Shown here piece by piece: positions 17,068-26,354 of a DNA stretch of 64,000 bases (its first letter is position 1; every line of letters starts with the position of its first letter). Below the pieces are notes generated by a model that did not search any database, was not told where the DNA came from, and saw only the letters and a list, made by a program, of their open reading frames with translations. Source of the stretch: an uncultured Actinomycetes bacterium (GTDB lineage: Bacteria > Actinomycetota > CADDZG01 > WHSQ01); the NCBI GenBank assembly GCA_937863385.1, contig CALMBW010000018.1, positions 124,001-188,000 on the forward strand, in the 5' to 3' direction. A program made the translations under genes and the position numbers.

Positions 17068-17617
17068 GAAGGACTTCCTAGACGAGATCATCGAGGAGGG
17101 AACCGCGCGGGACCCGAACTTCCCTGCGATGGTCGACCATGCGTATAAGCGCCGCGTTGCTCAACGGGCGGCTAAAGGTAGCGATGCGATGTGGATGCTC
17201 ATTCGCGTTGAACTTCTGAGCGGGGTCGGTCGCGACCTCAATCCTCCTCCCGGACGAGACTTTCTCGTGAGTTCGGAGCACACGTTCCGGGCGTTCGCCG
17301 ATGCCATCAACTCCGCCTTTGCGCGGTGGGAACTGAGTCATCTGCATGTGTTCCGTATCGGATCCCGAGACATTGGAACCAAGGTCGAGGACCTTGACTT
17401 CGAGGACGACAAGCGGACAAAGATCGGCTCTCATGAGACCGGCGCTGACTTCTTCTACGAGTTCGACTTCGGTGACTCCTGGGAGCACCGGTGCAGCGTC
17501 ATCGAAGCGGAGGTCGATCCAGACGAGCTATATGGGGAGCATCCACGTCGACCCGTCCCGATCTTCGGATGGGGAACGATTCCCGACCAACACGGTCGCC
17601 AAACACCAGACCCGTAG
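17060..17617 (+). CDS. Plasmid pRiA4b ORF-3-like protein
   Basis: 185 residues, GTG start overlapping the previous gene by 8 bp. The pattern LIRVELL...TFRAFADAINSAFARWELSHLHVFRI and FFYEFDFGDSWEHRCSVIE is the PRiA4_ORF3 family signature (PF07929). That family is widespread on mobile elements, often as a domain beside nucleic-acid-related genes. The biochemical role is unknown. It is probably translated with the YgiT-like gene. It ends 5 bp before the convergent HerA-like gene stop. Confidence 0.8.
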   Translation: MTEKDFLDEIIEEGTARDPNFPAMVDHAYKRRVAQRAAKGSDAMWMLIRVELLSGVGRDLNPPPGRDFLVSSEHTFRAFADAINSAFARWELSHLHVFRIGSRDIGTKVEDLDFEDDKRTKIGSHETGADFFYEFDFGDSWEHRCSVIEAEVDPDELYGEHPRRPVPIFGWGTIPDQHGRQTPDP

Positions 17618-17622
17618 CGCAA

Positions 17623-19449
17623 CTAGACCGTTGGCACACCGGATGCACTTTCCCCGTCAGGCATTGCACCGACCGGACTATCGAGTTCAATAATCACGGG
17701 TTGCTCGGAGTTAAATGCTGGACCTACGCAGACCGCCTCAAACTTCCCGAGTCGAGTAACCGCCTCTCGCATGTTTGCTCCAACAACGGTCTGCACGTAA
17801 TCGAGGCTAGTTTCATCAATTGTTCTTAGGATGATGTAGTTCTCACACTGGCTCAACGCTGATTTTGAAACGACGGCAGTTCGTTGGGACACGATGATGA
17901 AGGAGAGGCCGTACTTGCGCGCCTGCATGATCATCCGGGTGGTGAGACTCGTCGCATCTTGCTGGCTCTTGAGTGCGAAGTTCCACTCCGGAACGAAGCT
18001 GTGAGCCTCTTCTAAGGCGACCACGCGGGAGTGGCACTCCTTGGCCGGATCCGAGTACTCCGCTAACCCCGCGTCCATGAGTGACTTGATCAACTCGCGC
18101 GCCTTGCTAGGAGGGTCACCAATGGGTTCGCTCACGGAGAAGCCCAGAGCCGTGGTGTTGCCATCCCAAAGGGGGATATTCAGTTTGCCCTTGTACTCGC
18201 CAGTCAGGTCCAGGGCCACCACGAGACTCGCCGACCCAAGCAGTGCACAAATTCGCGTTGCGACAGCTGTCTTTCCCATGCCCGACATGCCCAGGATCGC
18301 AAGGTGACCATTCGCTCCCTTTTCGAGATTCACGCCAACACCTATGCCGGTCCCCTTCACTCGACCGATTGGGTAGTAGCCGGAAGGTGGGTTGCTTTCT
18401 TGCTCGGGAGCGCGCAGCACGAGCTCATGGGGACGAGGAAGGGAAGAGTTGGAGCGTAGGAACCCGTCAGTAGGCAGACCCACCTGTGTGGCGACTGCAT
18501 GGGCAACGATTGATGCCGCTCCTCCCGTTGCCATCCGAACCAACTTTTGCGAGGCCACCTGATAGAGGAGGATGGTTCCGTCCTCTTGGGCGAGGGCCAC
18601 GGGCGTACCTGTTGGCAAGTCGCTCAGGGGCTCGAACTCTATGGATGTATCAGTAGAACCTGGCCCGACCGCGCCGACGACTTCCACACCTGACGAGGCG
18701 GTCTCGACGGTGATGGGCGTGGGAAAGGAACTACAGAGTCCTTGGACGTCTCCGTGGAGGCCGACTTGATATCTCAAGCCGTGCGGGTGAGGAAGAATCG
18801 CGATGATCGTGCCCAGTAAAGAATTGTTGCCGGCCGACAAGGTGACGGTGGCTCCTTCGGAGCCCAGCGGTCGTGCGGAAGCAACAGTTAACACTCGAGG
18901 CCCAAGGGCCGCGGTTGCCATGGCCCCCTTGGTCATGATTCTTCGTTGTTGCATGAGTAGCGGCCAATTGGGTCCGACCGCGGCAAGCAGGGCCAGTGAT
19001 CCAAGGGCAAGGAACTCAGCCCCTTGATCGCCTCGTGCGGCACGTGCCAGGGAATCCAACCCGAGAATGGCACCACCCAACACGACTGACCGCCCGAACC
19101 TCGTAGCCGTCTTGAACATGACTAGCTTGAGTCGGCCGCCCTCGTCTCGCATTAGGGCAGCAGCGACTGCTGAGGCTCCGACCAACAAGACAGCCCCCAG
19201 TACGACCGCCCACATGATTTGGAACGGTTCGCGTTCTAGAGCAAAGAGCGCCCCGGTCGCACCCGCGGCATTCACGATTACATCTTGTGGTTTCACGAAA
19301 TGAGGCTCGACGAATGTTGCTGATGCAGCGACCCCAAGGCCTACGAAGAACCATCCCTCTTTCCAAAAGGCCAAGTCGGATAGCAACCCAAGAGAGGTAA
19401 GAACGGTTACCCCGATCAAGGCCTGCCAGATTCGATCTCTAGCCGTCAT
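17623..19449 (-). CDS. Membrane-anchored HerA/DUF87-type ATPase
   Basis: 608 residues. The N-terminal 180 residues carry about five hydrophobic segments (e.g. ALFALEREPFQIMWAVVLGA). Next comes a HAS-barrel-like beta region at about 185-300, then a DUF87 ATPase with Walker A GMSGMGKTAV, Walker B-like VVALEEAHSF and sensor-type IIVSQRTAVV. HerA-like ATPases translocate DNA and often pair with NurA or other nucleases in defence. A membrane-tethered form is less usual. No adjacent nurA is seen. It is the last gene at the right edge of the island. Confidence 0.8.
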   Translation of the reverse strand: MTARDRIWQALIGVTVLTSLGLLSDLAFWKEGWFFVGLGVAASATFVEPHFVKPQDVIVNAAGATGALFALEREPFQIMWAVVLGAVLLVGASAVAAALMRDEGGRLKLVMFKTATRFGRSVVLGGAILGLDSLARAARGDQGAEFLALGSLALLAAVGPNWPLLMQQRRIMTKGAMATAALGPRVLTVASARPLGSEGATVTLSAGNNSLLGTIIAILPHPHGLRYQVGLHGDVQGLCSSFPTPITVETASSGVEVVGAVGPGSTDTSIEFEPLSDLPTGTPVALAQEDGTILLYQVASQKLVRMATGGAASIVAHAVATQVGLPTDGFLRSNSSLPRPHELVLRAPEQESNPPSGYYPIGRVKGTGIGVGVNLEKGANGHLAILGMSGMGKTAVATRICALLGSASLVVALDLTGEYKGKLNIPLWDGNTTALGFSVSEPIGDPPSKARELIKSLMDAGLAEYSDPAKECHSRVVALEEAHSFVPEWNFALKSQQDATSLTTRMIMQARKYGLSFIIVSQRTAVVSKSALSQCENYIILRTIDETSLDYVQTVVGANMREAVTRLGKFEAVCVGPAFNSEQPVIIELDSPVGAMPDGESASGVPTV

Positions 19450-19544
19450 CCCAACTCCCTATCCATGCGCCGTTCCTGACTCTCTCACTTACCTGCGACC
19501 AGCTGGGCGTTTGTGAGTGTTTGTCGTTCGCTCGCGCTGGAACT

Positions 19545-19573
19545 GCTGGATTCTTGCTGGATTTCTGCTGGAC
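19545..19573. repeat. Right-end arm repeats of the island
   Basis: GCTGGATT at 19545 and 19556, plus a GCTGGAC variant at 19567, in strict 11-bp phase. This mirrors the pair at 5991/6002 near the left end. About one helical turn per unit, close to the att core, suggests binding sites for the integrase N-terminal domain or Xis. Confidence 0.5.
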
Positions 19574-19604
19574 GGTCGATGTTTTTGATCGAGTCCGGAA
19601 AAGG

Positions 19605-19630
19605 AAAAGGCCCTGTGACCAGGGCCTTTT
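19605..19630 (-). terminator. Intrinsic terminator behind the tRNA-Gly 3' end
   Basis: Perfect 11-bp stem AAAAGGCCCTG / CAGGGCCTTTT with a 4-nt loop, ending in a T run on the minus strand directly after the CCA end of the tRNA fragment. It is the native terminator of the tRNA-Gly transcript and shows that this copy is the real tRNA 3' flank. Confidence 0.85.
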
Positions 19631-19631
19631 C

Positions 19632-19678
19632 TGGAGCGGGCGACCAGATTCGAACTGGCGACCCTCACCTTGGCAACG
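19632..19678 (-). other. Attachment site: intact 3' half of tRNA-Gly(GCC), 5' half missing
   Basis: On the minus strand it holds the anticodon stem-loop CCTTGCCAAGG (anticodon GCC), the variable region, the T-arm (GCCAG TTCGAAT CTGGT) and the acceptor strand CGCCCGC-T-CCA. Nothing upstream (19679-19740) can form the D-arm or the matching GCGGGCG acceptor strand. This is therefore a 3' fragment, not a gene. It is the right att of the 5.9-19.7 kb island and at the same time the left att of whatever element continues to the right. Confidence 0.85.
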
Positions 19679-19822
19679 TTTTGATGCCGGAAAATGGCTC
19701 TTCGTCTGCTAGTCGATTTCCGGTGTTTGCCCAGGTCAGAGGGCATCTTGGCATGGACAGACAAAGCCACCGAAAGACAGATTAGGACACCCTTACGGGG
19801 ACGGAAATCTCAGTTCCGACCC

Positions 19823-20743
19823 TCACTCAGCAAACCCGATATGGAGATGGTCGCCGTGGTCCGCGTCTGTAAACCCGCCCGGGAATGACAGATCTCCAAA
19901 GGGATGACCGAGTTCGTCAGGGCGCAAGACGCCATCGATCGTCGCTAGGTCTTGCACGATCGAACGCGCCGCCCAGTTCGACTTGCTGACCGGCACGCCA
20001 TCCACGATCGAGATGTCGGCGGCCCGCCCGTAATAGTGGTGCGAGACCCGCCCCGACCTCGTGTACTTGCTGTGCCCGGTCTTAAGCACGCCGACCGTGA
20101 TGGTGTGACGCTGCGAGATCCAGCTCAGCAAAGAGACCACCCGCGCATCTACGATTCCGTGCTCGATGTCGTATCGGGCATAAGAGCTCAAGATGACATT
20201 GGGACTGGTCAGCAGATCATTCGTGGATGCATAGGCAGCACCACCGGGCACCGAGAGCACGCCATAGCTAGCGGCGAGCATGAGAACCTCATCCACGTAT
20301 TCCGTGGAGTGGTTGTAGTTCCACACTGCGTCCGCAAGGCGGGACCGGTCCCCCGCTCCGTTGGCACAGAGCAGGTTCGTGGCGCTGAAGACGGAGTCCA
20401 CGACACCGTTGATCTCTGTCCTGCCGTCACCGTTGCCGTCTACTCCATAGGCCGAAAACGTCGACGGTAAGAACTGCATCGGGCCTTGGGCACCCTTGCT
20501 CGAGATTGCTCGCCCTGTACCGAAACCCGTCTCGAGCTTGTGGATAGCAGCCAGAACCGTCCAATCGAGTCCCGGGCAGGTCTCAGCAGCGGCTTGATAA
20601 AGCGGGATCAACTCAGAAGGGATATCGGTGCGTGCCTTATCCGATGGACTGAGCTCACCGCCAGCTGTGAACACCACCAATGCCATCAAAGGCAGCAAGA
20701 AGATCGACAGACACAGAACAACCAAGAGTTTGGCGAATTTCAT
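19823..20743 (-). CDS. Secreted lytic transglycosylase with C-terminal LAS-type peptidase-like domain
   Basis: 306 residues with an N-terminal signal/anchor segment (LLVVLCLSIFLLPLMALVV). An SLT domain follows: the catalytic Glu in IHKLETGFG, then GAQGPMQFLPSTF. The C-terminal part (SHHYYGRAADISI ... GDHLHIGF) has the H...D...HxH spacing of LAS/M15 D,D-carboxypeptidase-like folds. It would open peptidoglycan for the conjugation channel. It is the last gene of the transfer operon; its start overlaps the VirD4 stop by 4 bp. Confidence 0.88.
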   Translation of the reverse strand: MKFAKLLVVLCLSIFLLPLMALVVFTAGGELSPSDKARTDIPSELIPLYQAAAETCPGLDWTVLAAIHKLETGFGTGRAISSKGAQGPMQFLPSTFSAYGVDGNGDGRTEINGVVDSVFSATNLLCANGAGDRSRLADAVWNYNHSTEYVDEVLMLAASYGVLSVPGGAAYASTNDLLTSPNVILSSYARYDIEHGIVDARVVSLLSWISQRHTITVGVLKTGHSKYTRSGRVSHHYYGRAADISIVDGVPVSKSNWAARSIVQDLATIDGVLRPDELGHPFGDLSFPGGFTDADHGDHLHIGFAE

Positions 20744-22392
20744 CGATCGAGCTTCGACATCTGAAACCAGGGTCTCAATTGCAACCGAGCGGGCGGGAGA
20801 TGTCCATAGACCAAGACACCTTCACCGGGCCGGATGCCACGAAGCACATGAGCCGGGGCAAGACTACGCATGCCGGTGGATTCAGTGGTGGACGTGGAGC
20901 CGCGACTCCCACGAGTCACAGACGCCTGCAGTATCTCTTCATCCCCAAGCAGAAGCGACGCGTATTCCAGCGTCGCGTTGTCTGATACCCCCGACAGGAC
21001 AATCTTGGCTCGATGATTGTTCACCACGGTCTGAGCTCGATCGCCGTAACGCGCCGACACTTGGGCCAGATCTTGAAAGACGCTGACCAGTTGGATGCCA
21101 TGGCCGGCGGCGGTTGATGCCAACGAGTCGAGATCGCGCAACGGTGCGATGTTGGCCGCTTCATCAAGCACAACGAGTAGGGGCTTCTCCAGCTCGCCCC
21201 CGTTCGCCGAAGCCCGCTCGAACGCGGCGCTCAAGATCGTATGAAGCAAAGTTTCGAACAGCGGTCGAAGCCGACGTTGTTCATGTGATGGAGCAGTCAC
21301 GTAAAGGGTTGCATCGGAATTCAACAGAGCCTCGGGAGAGATATCGCAGCGCTCCGCGGAGCGGGCTACTTCGGGATCCTCGTAAGCGGCAAGCACGGTC
21401 TCTGCGGTTGTGTAGACCGAACTTCGCTGTCGATTATCACGCCGGAAGGACGCCATCGCTGCGTCGAGAGCCGCCCCCTCGCCCGCAGCGGTGAGTGCCT
21501 CGATGACTTGCTTCTCCTCCTGAAGGTTGACCCAGCGCACGACGTCCGACATGGTGCGTTCGCTATTGGAAGCGGCTAGCAACAGCGGTGCCAGTAGCTT
21601 GGCCGCTGCGGCATACCAGAAGTCGGCATCGGCGAGTCCTGTGGATCTCGAGGTCGTCGCGCCGGTCAGCCATGAGGCGGTGCGCTGCGCTCCGTGCCAG
21701 TCCTTGCACGACATCAGTGGAGACCAATGGTGTCGATCAAGCCCGGTACATGCGGTGGGGTCATACACGAACACCTCGCCCCGCTCCCGACGAGTTGATT
21801 CCGTATGACGGACGAGGTCGGTCTTGACACTGGTGGCCAGGACCGGACCCTGCCATTCCAAGATCGCAGGGATAGCGAAACCACTGGTCTTCATGGATTG
21901 TGTTGGGCCGAGAACGATCACGCTCTGGCGCTTCTCGGCGGCAACGAGGTCGCGTCCCACTCGACCGAGAGTGAGCCTGCCGGGCACAGGGCGCTTGACG
22001 ATCAGGGCACCAAGATCACGCCGGGTTGCCCACGAAGACGAGCGTTCCGATCTCGGCGCGTCATACAGCCCAATGAGACGTTTGACGAGCAAGGCGGTCA
22101 GAGCCACCAACGTCACCAGCGTCGAGTAATACGCCAGCGGACCTGGGATGAAGGCGCGCTGGGGCTTCGGCCACGCGGCAGCCGGGTCAAAGGGGCTCTT
22201 GACCAATCGAACGACGATCTCGCCAATCTCTGCGAAGGTGACGCGCGGTCGTCCCCCAGCGAACAATAGGCCTGCCAGCTCTCCCGCGGCCCACACGAGC
22301 ACACCGATGAGCAGCAGGCCGGCCACAGAAACGACGGCGAGGTTCTCCAGCCCGGATGGGCGAGGTGCTCGAGCTGGAACCGAAGCGCTCAC
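20740..22392 (-). CDS. VirD4/TraG-type coupling protein ATPase
   Basis: 550 residues. Two N-terminal membrane segments (about 20-45 and 90-110) are followed by a TraG/TraD ATPase with Walker A-like GPTQSMKT, where the usual GxGKT is GPTQSMKT, and Walker B LLVVLDEAANIAPL. TraM-binding-type C-terminal sequences follow. Coupling proteins hand the relaxase-DNA complex to the type IV channel. Four-bp overlaps on both sides place it in the single minus-strand transfer operon. Confidence 0.9.
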   Translation of the reverse strand: MSASVPARAPRPSGLENLAVVSVAGLLLIGVLVWAAGELAGLLFAGGRPRVTFAEIGEIVVRLVKSPFDPAAAWPKPQRAFIPGPLAYYSTLVTLVALTALLVKRLIGLYDAPRSERSSSWATRRDLGALIVKRPVPGRLTLGRVGRDLVAAEKRQSVIVLGPTQSMKTSGFAIPAILEWQGPVLATSVKTDLVRHTESTRRERGEVFVYDPTACTGLDRHHWSPLMSCKDWHGAQRTASWLTGATTSRSTGLADADFWYAAAAKLLAPLLLAASNSERTMSDVVRWVNLQEEKQVIEALTAAGEGAALDAAMASFRRDNRQRSSVYTTAETVLAAYEDPEVARSAERCDISPEALLNSDATLYVTAPSHEQRRLRPLFETLLHTILSAAFERASANGGELEKPLLVVLDEAANIAPLRDLDSLASTAAGHGIQLVSVFQDLAQVSARYGDRAQTVVNNHRAKIVLSGVSDNATLEYASLLLGDEEILQASVTRGSRGSTSTTESTGMRSLAPAHVLRGIRPGEGVLVYGHLPPARLQLRPWFQMSKLDR

Positions 22393-23627
22393 CGAGCCCG
22401 CACCATCCTGAAGTCGGTGTCCACCAGATCAGCTTCGGTGGCACCCATGTGGTGCCGAACGAGAAACGAGCGCTCCCCCACCTTCCATAATGCGACACCG
22501 CGCTCGAGTAGAGGTAACAGGGTTCGTTCGGTAGCGGTGAGACCGAGCAGCTTGGCCGTCGCCTCGATCTCAGCATGCGGCTGGGCATAGACCACCTTGG
22601 TCTCGGCATCTGACAACAGCCCGGTGGCGACACGCTCCTGCTGGCTTCCGGCCGCACCCGTGGCAGCGAGATCGCTAAGGCGATGCATCACCGCGATGTT
22701 CTGTAGCCCGTTGCTGCGCGACAGCTTGAAGCTCGCTTGCAGCCATTTCGCGATGGCGAGATTGGAAAGGATCGCCCACGCCTCATCCACCACGAACAGG
22801 GTCTTTCGTCCGGTACCTCGCTGCAACAAGGCATGAAGCCAGGCAGCAGCGCAGGTCATCAAGATCCCCAATGCATCTGAGTCATAGACGGCCGACAGAT
22901 CCATGACCACGAACGCCGCATCGAGCTCGATGCCTTTGGTCGTGGTCGCGTCGAACATCCCCTTGAGATCTCCGGAGACCAAGCGCCGCAGCTCGAAAGC
23001 GACCTCCCGCCCCCACTCGGTCAGAGTCGCCCGATCGGTCACCAAGCTTGTGGCCGCTTCCTCACGAGGTTCCAGTAGAGCGGCTACCAACAAAGGCAGT
23101 GTGGGCTTGCGCCGCCCAGCCGTGATGACAGAAAGAGCAGCTTCTACAGCGCTTCGCTCCTGTGGTCGTAGCGGCCGGCCCAGGACTGCGGCGCAGACCG
23201 CATTGAGAAGCCGCAGCTGATCGTGGCGCGCGATCCGGGCATCAAGAGGATTCAGTTTGACCGAGCCGTTTGGTTCCAGTCGGATGACGCTGCCACCACA
23301 GAATCGAGCGAGCGGCGCATACTCACCCTTGGGGTCCATGATCACGATCTGGCGACCGAAGACGAGCTGACGCAAGCAAAGCGTCTTGATCACAGCCGAC
23401 TTGCCTCGTCCTAGCTGTCCCGCGACCAACATATTGGGCGAGGTCAGCACACCTTGCTCATAGAGCTCGAAGGCGTCATAGATGAAGGCACCGCCCAGCA
23501 GATCCTGGCCGATGTAGACACCGTTCTTGCCGAGCCCGCCCTCGCACACGAACGGGTAGACGGCTTGCAGATGAGCCGTGGTCACCCTATGAGCCGAAGG
23601 TGCCAGCTTCACCGAAGACCTCGGCAC
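22389..23627 (-). CDS. VirB4/TraC-type conjugation ATPase
   Basis: 412 residues from GTG 23627. It has Walker A GQLGRGKSAV, Walker B TLFVVDEAWAIL and the downstream NIAVMHRLSDL segment typical of VirB4 C-terminal motor domains. It is shorter than classical VirB4 (about 800 residues) because the N-terminal part seems to be supplied by the preceding SCO6880-like gene, as in other actinobacterial systems. It energises assembly of the channel. It overlaps its neighbours by 19 bp and 4 bp. Confidence 0.88.
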   Translation of the reverse strand: MPRSSVKLAPSAHRVTTAHLQAVYPFVCEGGLGKNGVYIGQDLLGGAFIYDAFELYEQGVLTSPNMLVAGQLGRGKSAVIKTLCLRQLVFGRQIVIMDPKGEYAPLARFCGGSVIRLEPNGSVKLNPLDARIARHDQLRLLNAVCAAVLGRPLRPQERSAVEAALSVITAGRRKPTLPLLVAALLEPREEAATSLVTDRATLTEWGREVAFELRRLVSGDLKGMFDATTTKGIELDAAFVVMDLSAVYDSDALGILMTCAAAWLHALLQRGTGRKTLFVVDEAWAILSNLAIAKWLQASFKLSRSNGLQNIAVMHRLSDLAATGAAGSQQERVATGLLSDAETKVVYAQPHAEIEATAKLLGLTATERTLLPLLERGVALWKVGERSFLVRHHMGATEADLVDTDFRMVRAR

Positions 23628-25093
23628 AATGGCAAGGTGTAGGTGAAGGCGACATCTTGTTGACCGTCGAGGCGGCGAACGTCAAGCAGGCTACGCGCGG
23701 CGGCCTCTTCGACGTCTGCGCATGCGCTGTCGAGCTGTTCTGGCGTGGCCGCGCTGACCGTGATGAACCCGGCGAAACGGTAGAGCGAGTGACCGTCACT
23801 TAGATCTCGCTCGTGATCGGCGAGAGACTCATGCTCGCGATGACGCCGGCTGGTCGTGAGGAAACCGGCACGCGCTCGAAGCTCTTCGTCGGCAGCCGCC
23901 GATGTGCGGGCAGATTCCATGCTTCGGACGGCCTTCAGCGCATTTACCGGCTCCATGGTCACCGACACGGTTCGGATCGCCTCGGTCCTTAGCAGCAATG
24001 GAGCGAGGAAATCGGCGTCGACGTCAACCCTGGGCCACTCAGCTATCCAGTAGGTGGCATGAAACGCTGCTTCGGTCTGGAAGTGGGTCCAAGACGTGTT
24101 TGCAGTCATCGGTCCGGCAGTGTGGACAGATGCTCCCCTACGGTCTCCGTCACGGGTCGCGATCTTGGCCAGCGAAGCGCGGCTTCCGGGATCGAAAGCG
24201 TTACGGACGGACGCCGCCAAGAGCCGAGGGGTCAGCGCTCCATCCACCACGACATCTGCGTTGGCAAGGCTCAAGCTCAAAGCCGTCAGTTCGCGTCGCA
24301 AAACCTCGCAGGAGCCGACATCACCGCCGCCGAACGACTTGACCACGCGACGCGCTGAGCGAGCATCGATCTGCAGCGCAACGAAGACCTCGTGATCCTG
24401 GCTCACCGGGCCGGCGGCATCGACGACTTCCAGATACGAGCGTGCTATCGGCGAATCGAGTGGGACCGCGATGTTGTCTTTCAGATATGAAGCGGCCGCG
24501 TCGCCGGGATCCGCCATGGTGCGCTCGACCCACTGGACACGGCTCACCGGCGAGCCTTGACGAGCAAAACCCGTGAGCACCGCTGCCCAGGACGTCAAAC
24601 GTCGAGACTTGTCAGCTTCATCGAGCAACGCGAACGCTCGACCGCGCGCGGCCAAGACGCCTGTGTATGTTCCCGCACGACGGTCTCGGATCACCCCCAT
24701 GACATGCTCGGTATCGGGCACGTGGTGAGTCAAGATCGACAGTTCATCGCCGATACCGGGCAGGCGCAACTCAAATAGTTCCTTCTCGCCCGGAATCTGT
24801 CCGAGTGATGCAGCGAATCGGTTCCGACCTGTGATCCGGCCGATCACCCAATGCACCAAGAGCGGCGTCTGTTCATCGATCGACCGCCCCTTGATGGGCA
24901 CGAAAGCGATGACGACCCCAGCCGCCACAAGCGCGGCGATGCCCAGCACCGAAATAGTCGAAGAGGCGGTGGACAGCAGCGCGACACATGCCACCGCCGT
25001 CCCGGCTAGAACGATGAGCTGAGGTGCCCTAAGGCCGATGAGGATGCCTCTACGCTCCAGCGGTCCGAAACGGAAGCGAGCCGGATCATCCAT
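23609..25093 (-). CDS. SCO6880-family conjugation protein
   Basis: 494 residues with the start at ATG 25091-25093, which gives an 8-bp overlap with the TrbL-like stop. An upstream start would overlap by 77 bp. The opening FRFGPLERRGILIGLRAPQL and two membrane segments at about residues 25-70 are PrgI-like and match the SCO6880 family found in actinobacterial ICEs. The remainder resembles the N-terminal VirB4 part without a nucleotide-binding site. It is likely the structural partner of the adjacent VirB4 motor. Confidence 0.85.
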   Translation of the reverse strand: MDDPARFRFGPLERRGILIGLRAPQLIVLAGTAVACVALLSTASSTISVLGIAALVAAGVVIAFVPIKGRSIDEQTPLLVHWVIGRITGRNRFAASLGQIPGEKELFELRLPGIGDELSILTHHVPDTEHVMGVIRDRRAGTYTGVLAARGRAFALLDEADKSRRLTSWAAVLTGFARQGSPVSRVQWVERTMADPGDAAASYLKDNIAVPLDSPIARSYLEVVDAAGPVSQDHEVFVALQIDARSARRVVKSFGGGDVGSCEVLRRELTALSLSLANADVVVDGALTPRLLAASVRNAFDPGSRASLAKIATRDGDRRGASVHTAGPMTANTSWTHFQTEAAFHATYWIAEWPRVDVDADFLAPLLLRTEAIRTVSVTMEPVNALKAVRSMESARTSAAADEELRARAGFLTTSRRHREHESLADHERDLSDGHSLYRFAGFITVSAATPEQLDSACADVEEAAARSLLDVRRLDGQQDVAFTYTLPLCRGLR

Positions 25094-26354
25094 CGTTGCT
25101 CTTATTGCGTCCATGCCCTCGCTTCGGAGATCCGCCCTGGAGCTTCGCCCTGTCTCGAGCAACCGGAGGCTTCACCAGCTGTGAAGAAGGTTTAGATGCA
25201 ACAGGCTGACCACCACGATGGATCGTGGACGAACTCACCGAATGGCCCACCACAGCGGCGCCTGCCGTGCTCGCCCCGCCAGTGTTTCGATTACGCCGCA
25301 TAGCTGCCAACACATGTGGGACGGGGCCATGGGCGGTCGCAAGTTGCAGCGGCCTTCGGCCCGTGCCTTCCAGATGGTTGATGGCACCCTGCTCGACAAC
25401 TGGGATCAGACGCAGCAATGCGAAGGGTGAGAAGGCTGCCATCAGCATCAACGCGCTCGCGCTCATGACCGTCCCGAAGCCGCCCTTGCCCGGATCCGAT
25501 AGAGCCGCAGTGGCAAGGCTGATAACGGCAACGATGACGAACTTCGACAGGATGATCGCCGCCAGTACCTCGATAGCTCGCCTCGTCCAGCGGGCCGTGA
25601 CCGGCCACACAAGGCCGGCCAGGATGAGCGGCAAGAAGAAGACGGTCATCGTCACGGCCGCAGAACGCACCAGAAGCTCCAGCCAGACGAACAGGGATCC
25701 GATTATGAGGATCACGCTGCCGATGAAGATGGCGAATGAGGGTACGCCTGCGACACCCACAGACTCCGTGAGTGTCGCCCCGGCTCCGTCGAAGATGCTG
25801 GAGACATCGCCAGCCACTCCACTTGCAACCGCGTCGCTCATGGAATCGGTGATCGCCAGCGCAGCCTGAACGAGAAAAACGGCGATGAAGGTAGAGAGGA
25901 TGGCTAATGGGAGATGAAGAAAGAACGATCGCAGCAATTGGCCGGCGTCCTGCATGACGATCGAACGGATCGCGGCGACCATCAGCATGGGGACCAAGAC
26001 CAATGCCGCCAGACCGATCATGAACCGGTAGCGCTCGACGAACCACGCTGCGTCGAGACGAGGAGTCGTGGTCCTGTCGATGAATGAGACCACTCGATTG
26101 AGGATCCATTGGGCGGTGTCAGAGACCCATGACGTCATCATGTCGACCGCTCCCCCGGCGACATAACGAAAGGGGGCGGTTGCCAAGTCCTTCGTTTTCC
26201 CAGCAATCGTCTTGCCGGCCTCGCAGATCGGGTCAAAGATTGCGACTACTTCGCATTTACCCGGAGCAGCGTGTGTCTTAGTAGCCGTCGCGAGAACGAC
26301 GACGGGCAATAGTGCCCCTACGATGACAACGCTACGGAAGCGGCCCACGGCCAT
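25086..26354 (-). CDS. TrbL/VirB6-like polytopic conjugation protein
   Basis: 422 residues with a signal-like N-terminus (VVIVGALLPVVVLATATKTHA) and six or more membrane helices between about residues 100 and 320. A Pro/Ser/Lys-rich cytoplasmic tail follows. Topology and position upstream of SCO6880/VirB4 match TrbL/VirB6 inner-membrane channel proteins. Sequence conservation in this family is low, so the call rests on topology and synteny. Confidence 0.75.
   Translation of the reverse strand: MAVGRFRSVVIVGALLPVVVLATATKTHAAPGKCEVVAIFDPICEAGKTIAGKTKDLATAPFRYVAGGAVDMMTSWVSDTAQWILNRVVSFIDRTTTPRLDAAWFVERYRFMIGLAALVLVPMLMVAAIRSIVMQDAGQLLRSFFLHLPLAILSTFIAVFLVQAALAITDSMSDAVASGVAGDVSSIFDGAGATLTESVGVAGVPSFAIFIGSVILIIGSLFVWLELLVRSAAVTMTVFFLPLILAGLVWPVTARWTRRAIEVLAAIILSKFVIVAVISLATAALSDPGKGGFGTVMSASALMLMAAFSPFALLRLIPVVEQGAINHLEGTGRRPLQLATAHGPVPHVLAAMRRNRNTGGASTAGAAVVGHSVSSSTIHRGGQPVASKPSSQLVKPPVARDRAKLQGGSPKRGHGRNKSNDG

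Noticed and set aside
19605-19720. Complete tRNA-Gly gene
   Set aside because: The anticodon arm, T-arm and CCA end are present, but no D-arm or 5' acceptor strand precedes them on the minus strand. It is only a 3' fragment.
19513-19785. Plus-strand reading frame of about 90 residues over the tRNA-Gly fragment
   Set aside because: It translates the antisense of the tRNA 3' half and its terminator (the phrase GDQIRTGDPHLG is a well-known false product of tRNA antisense). It is not a gene.
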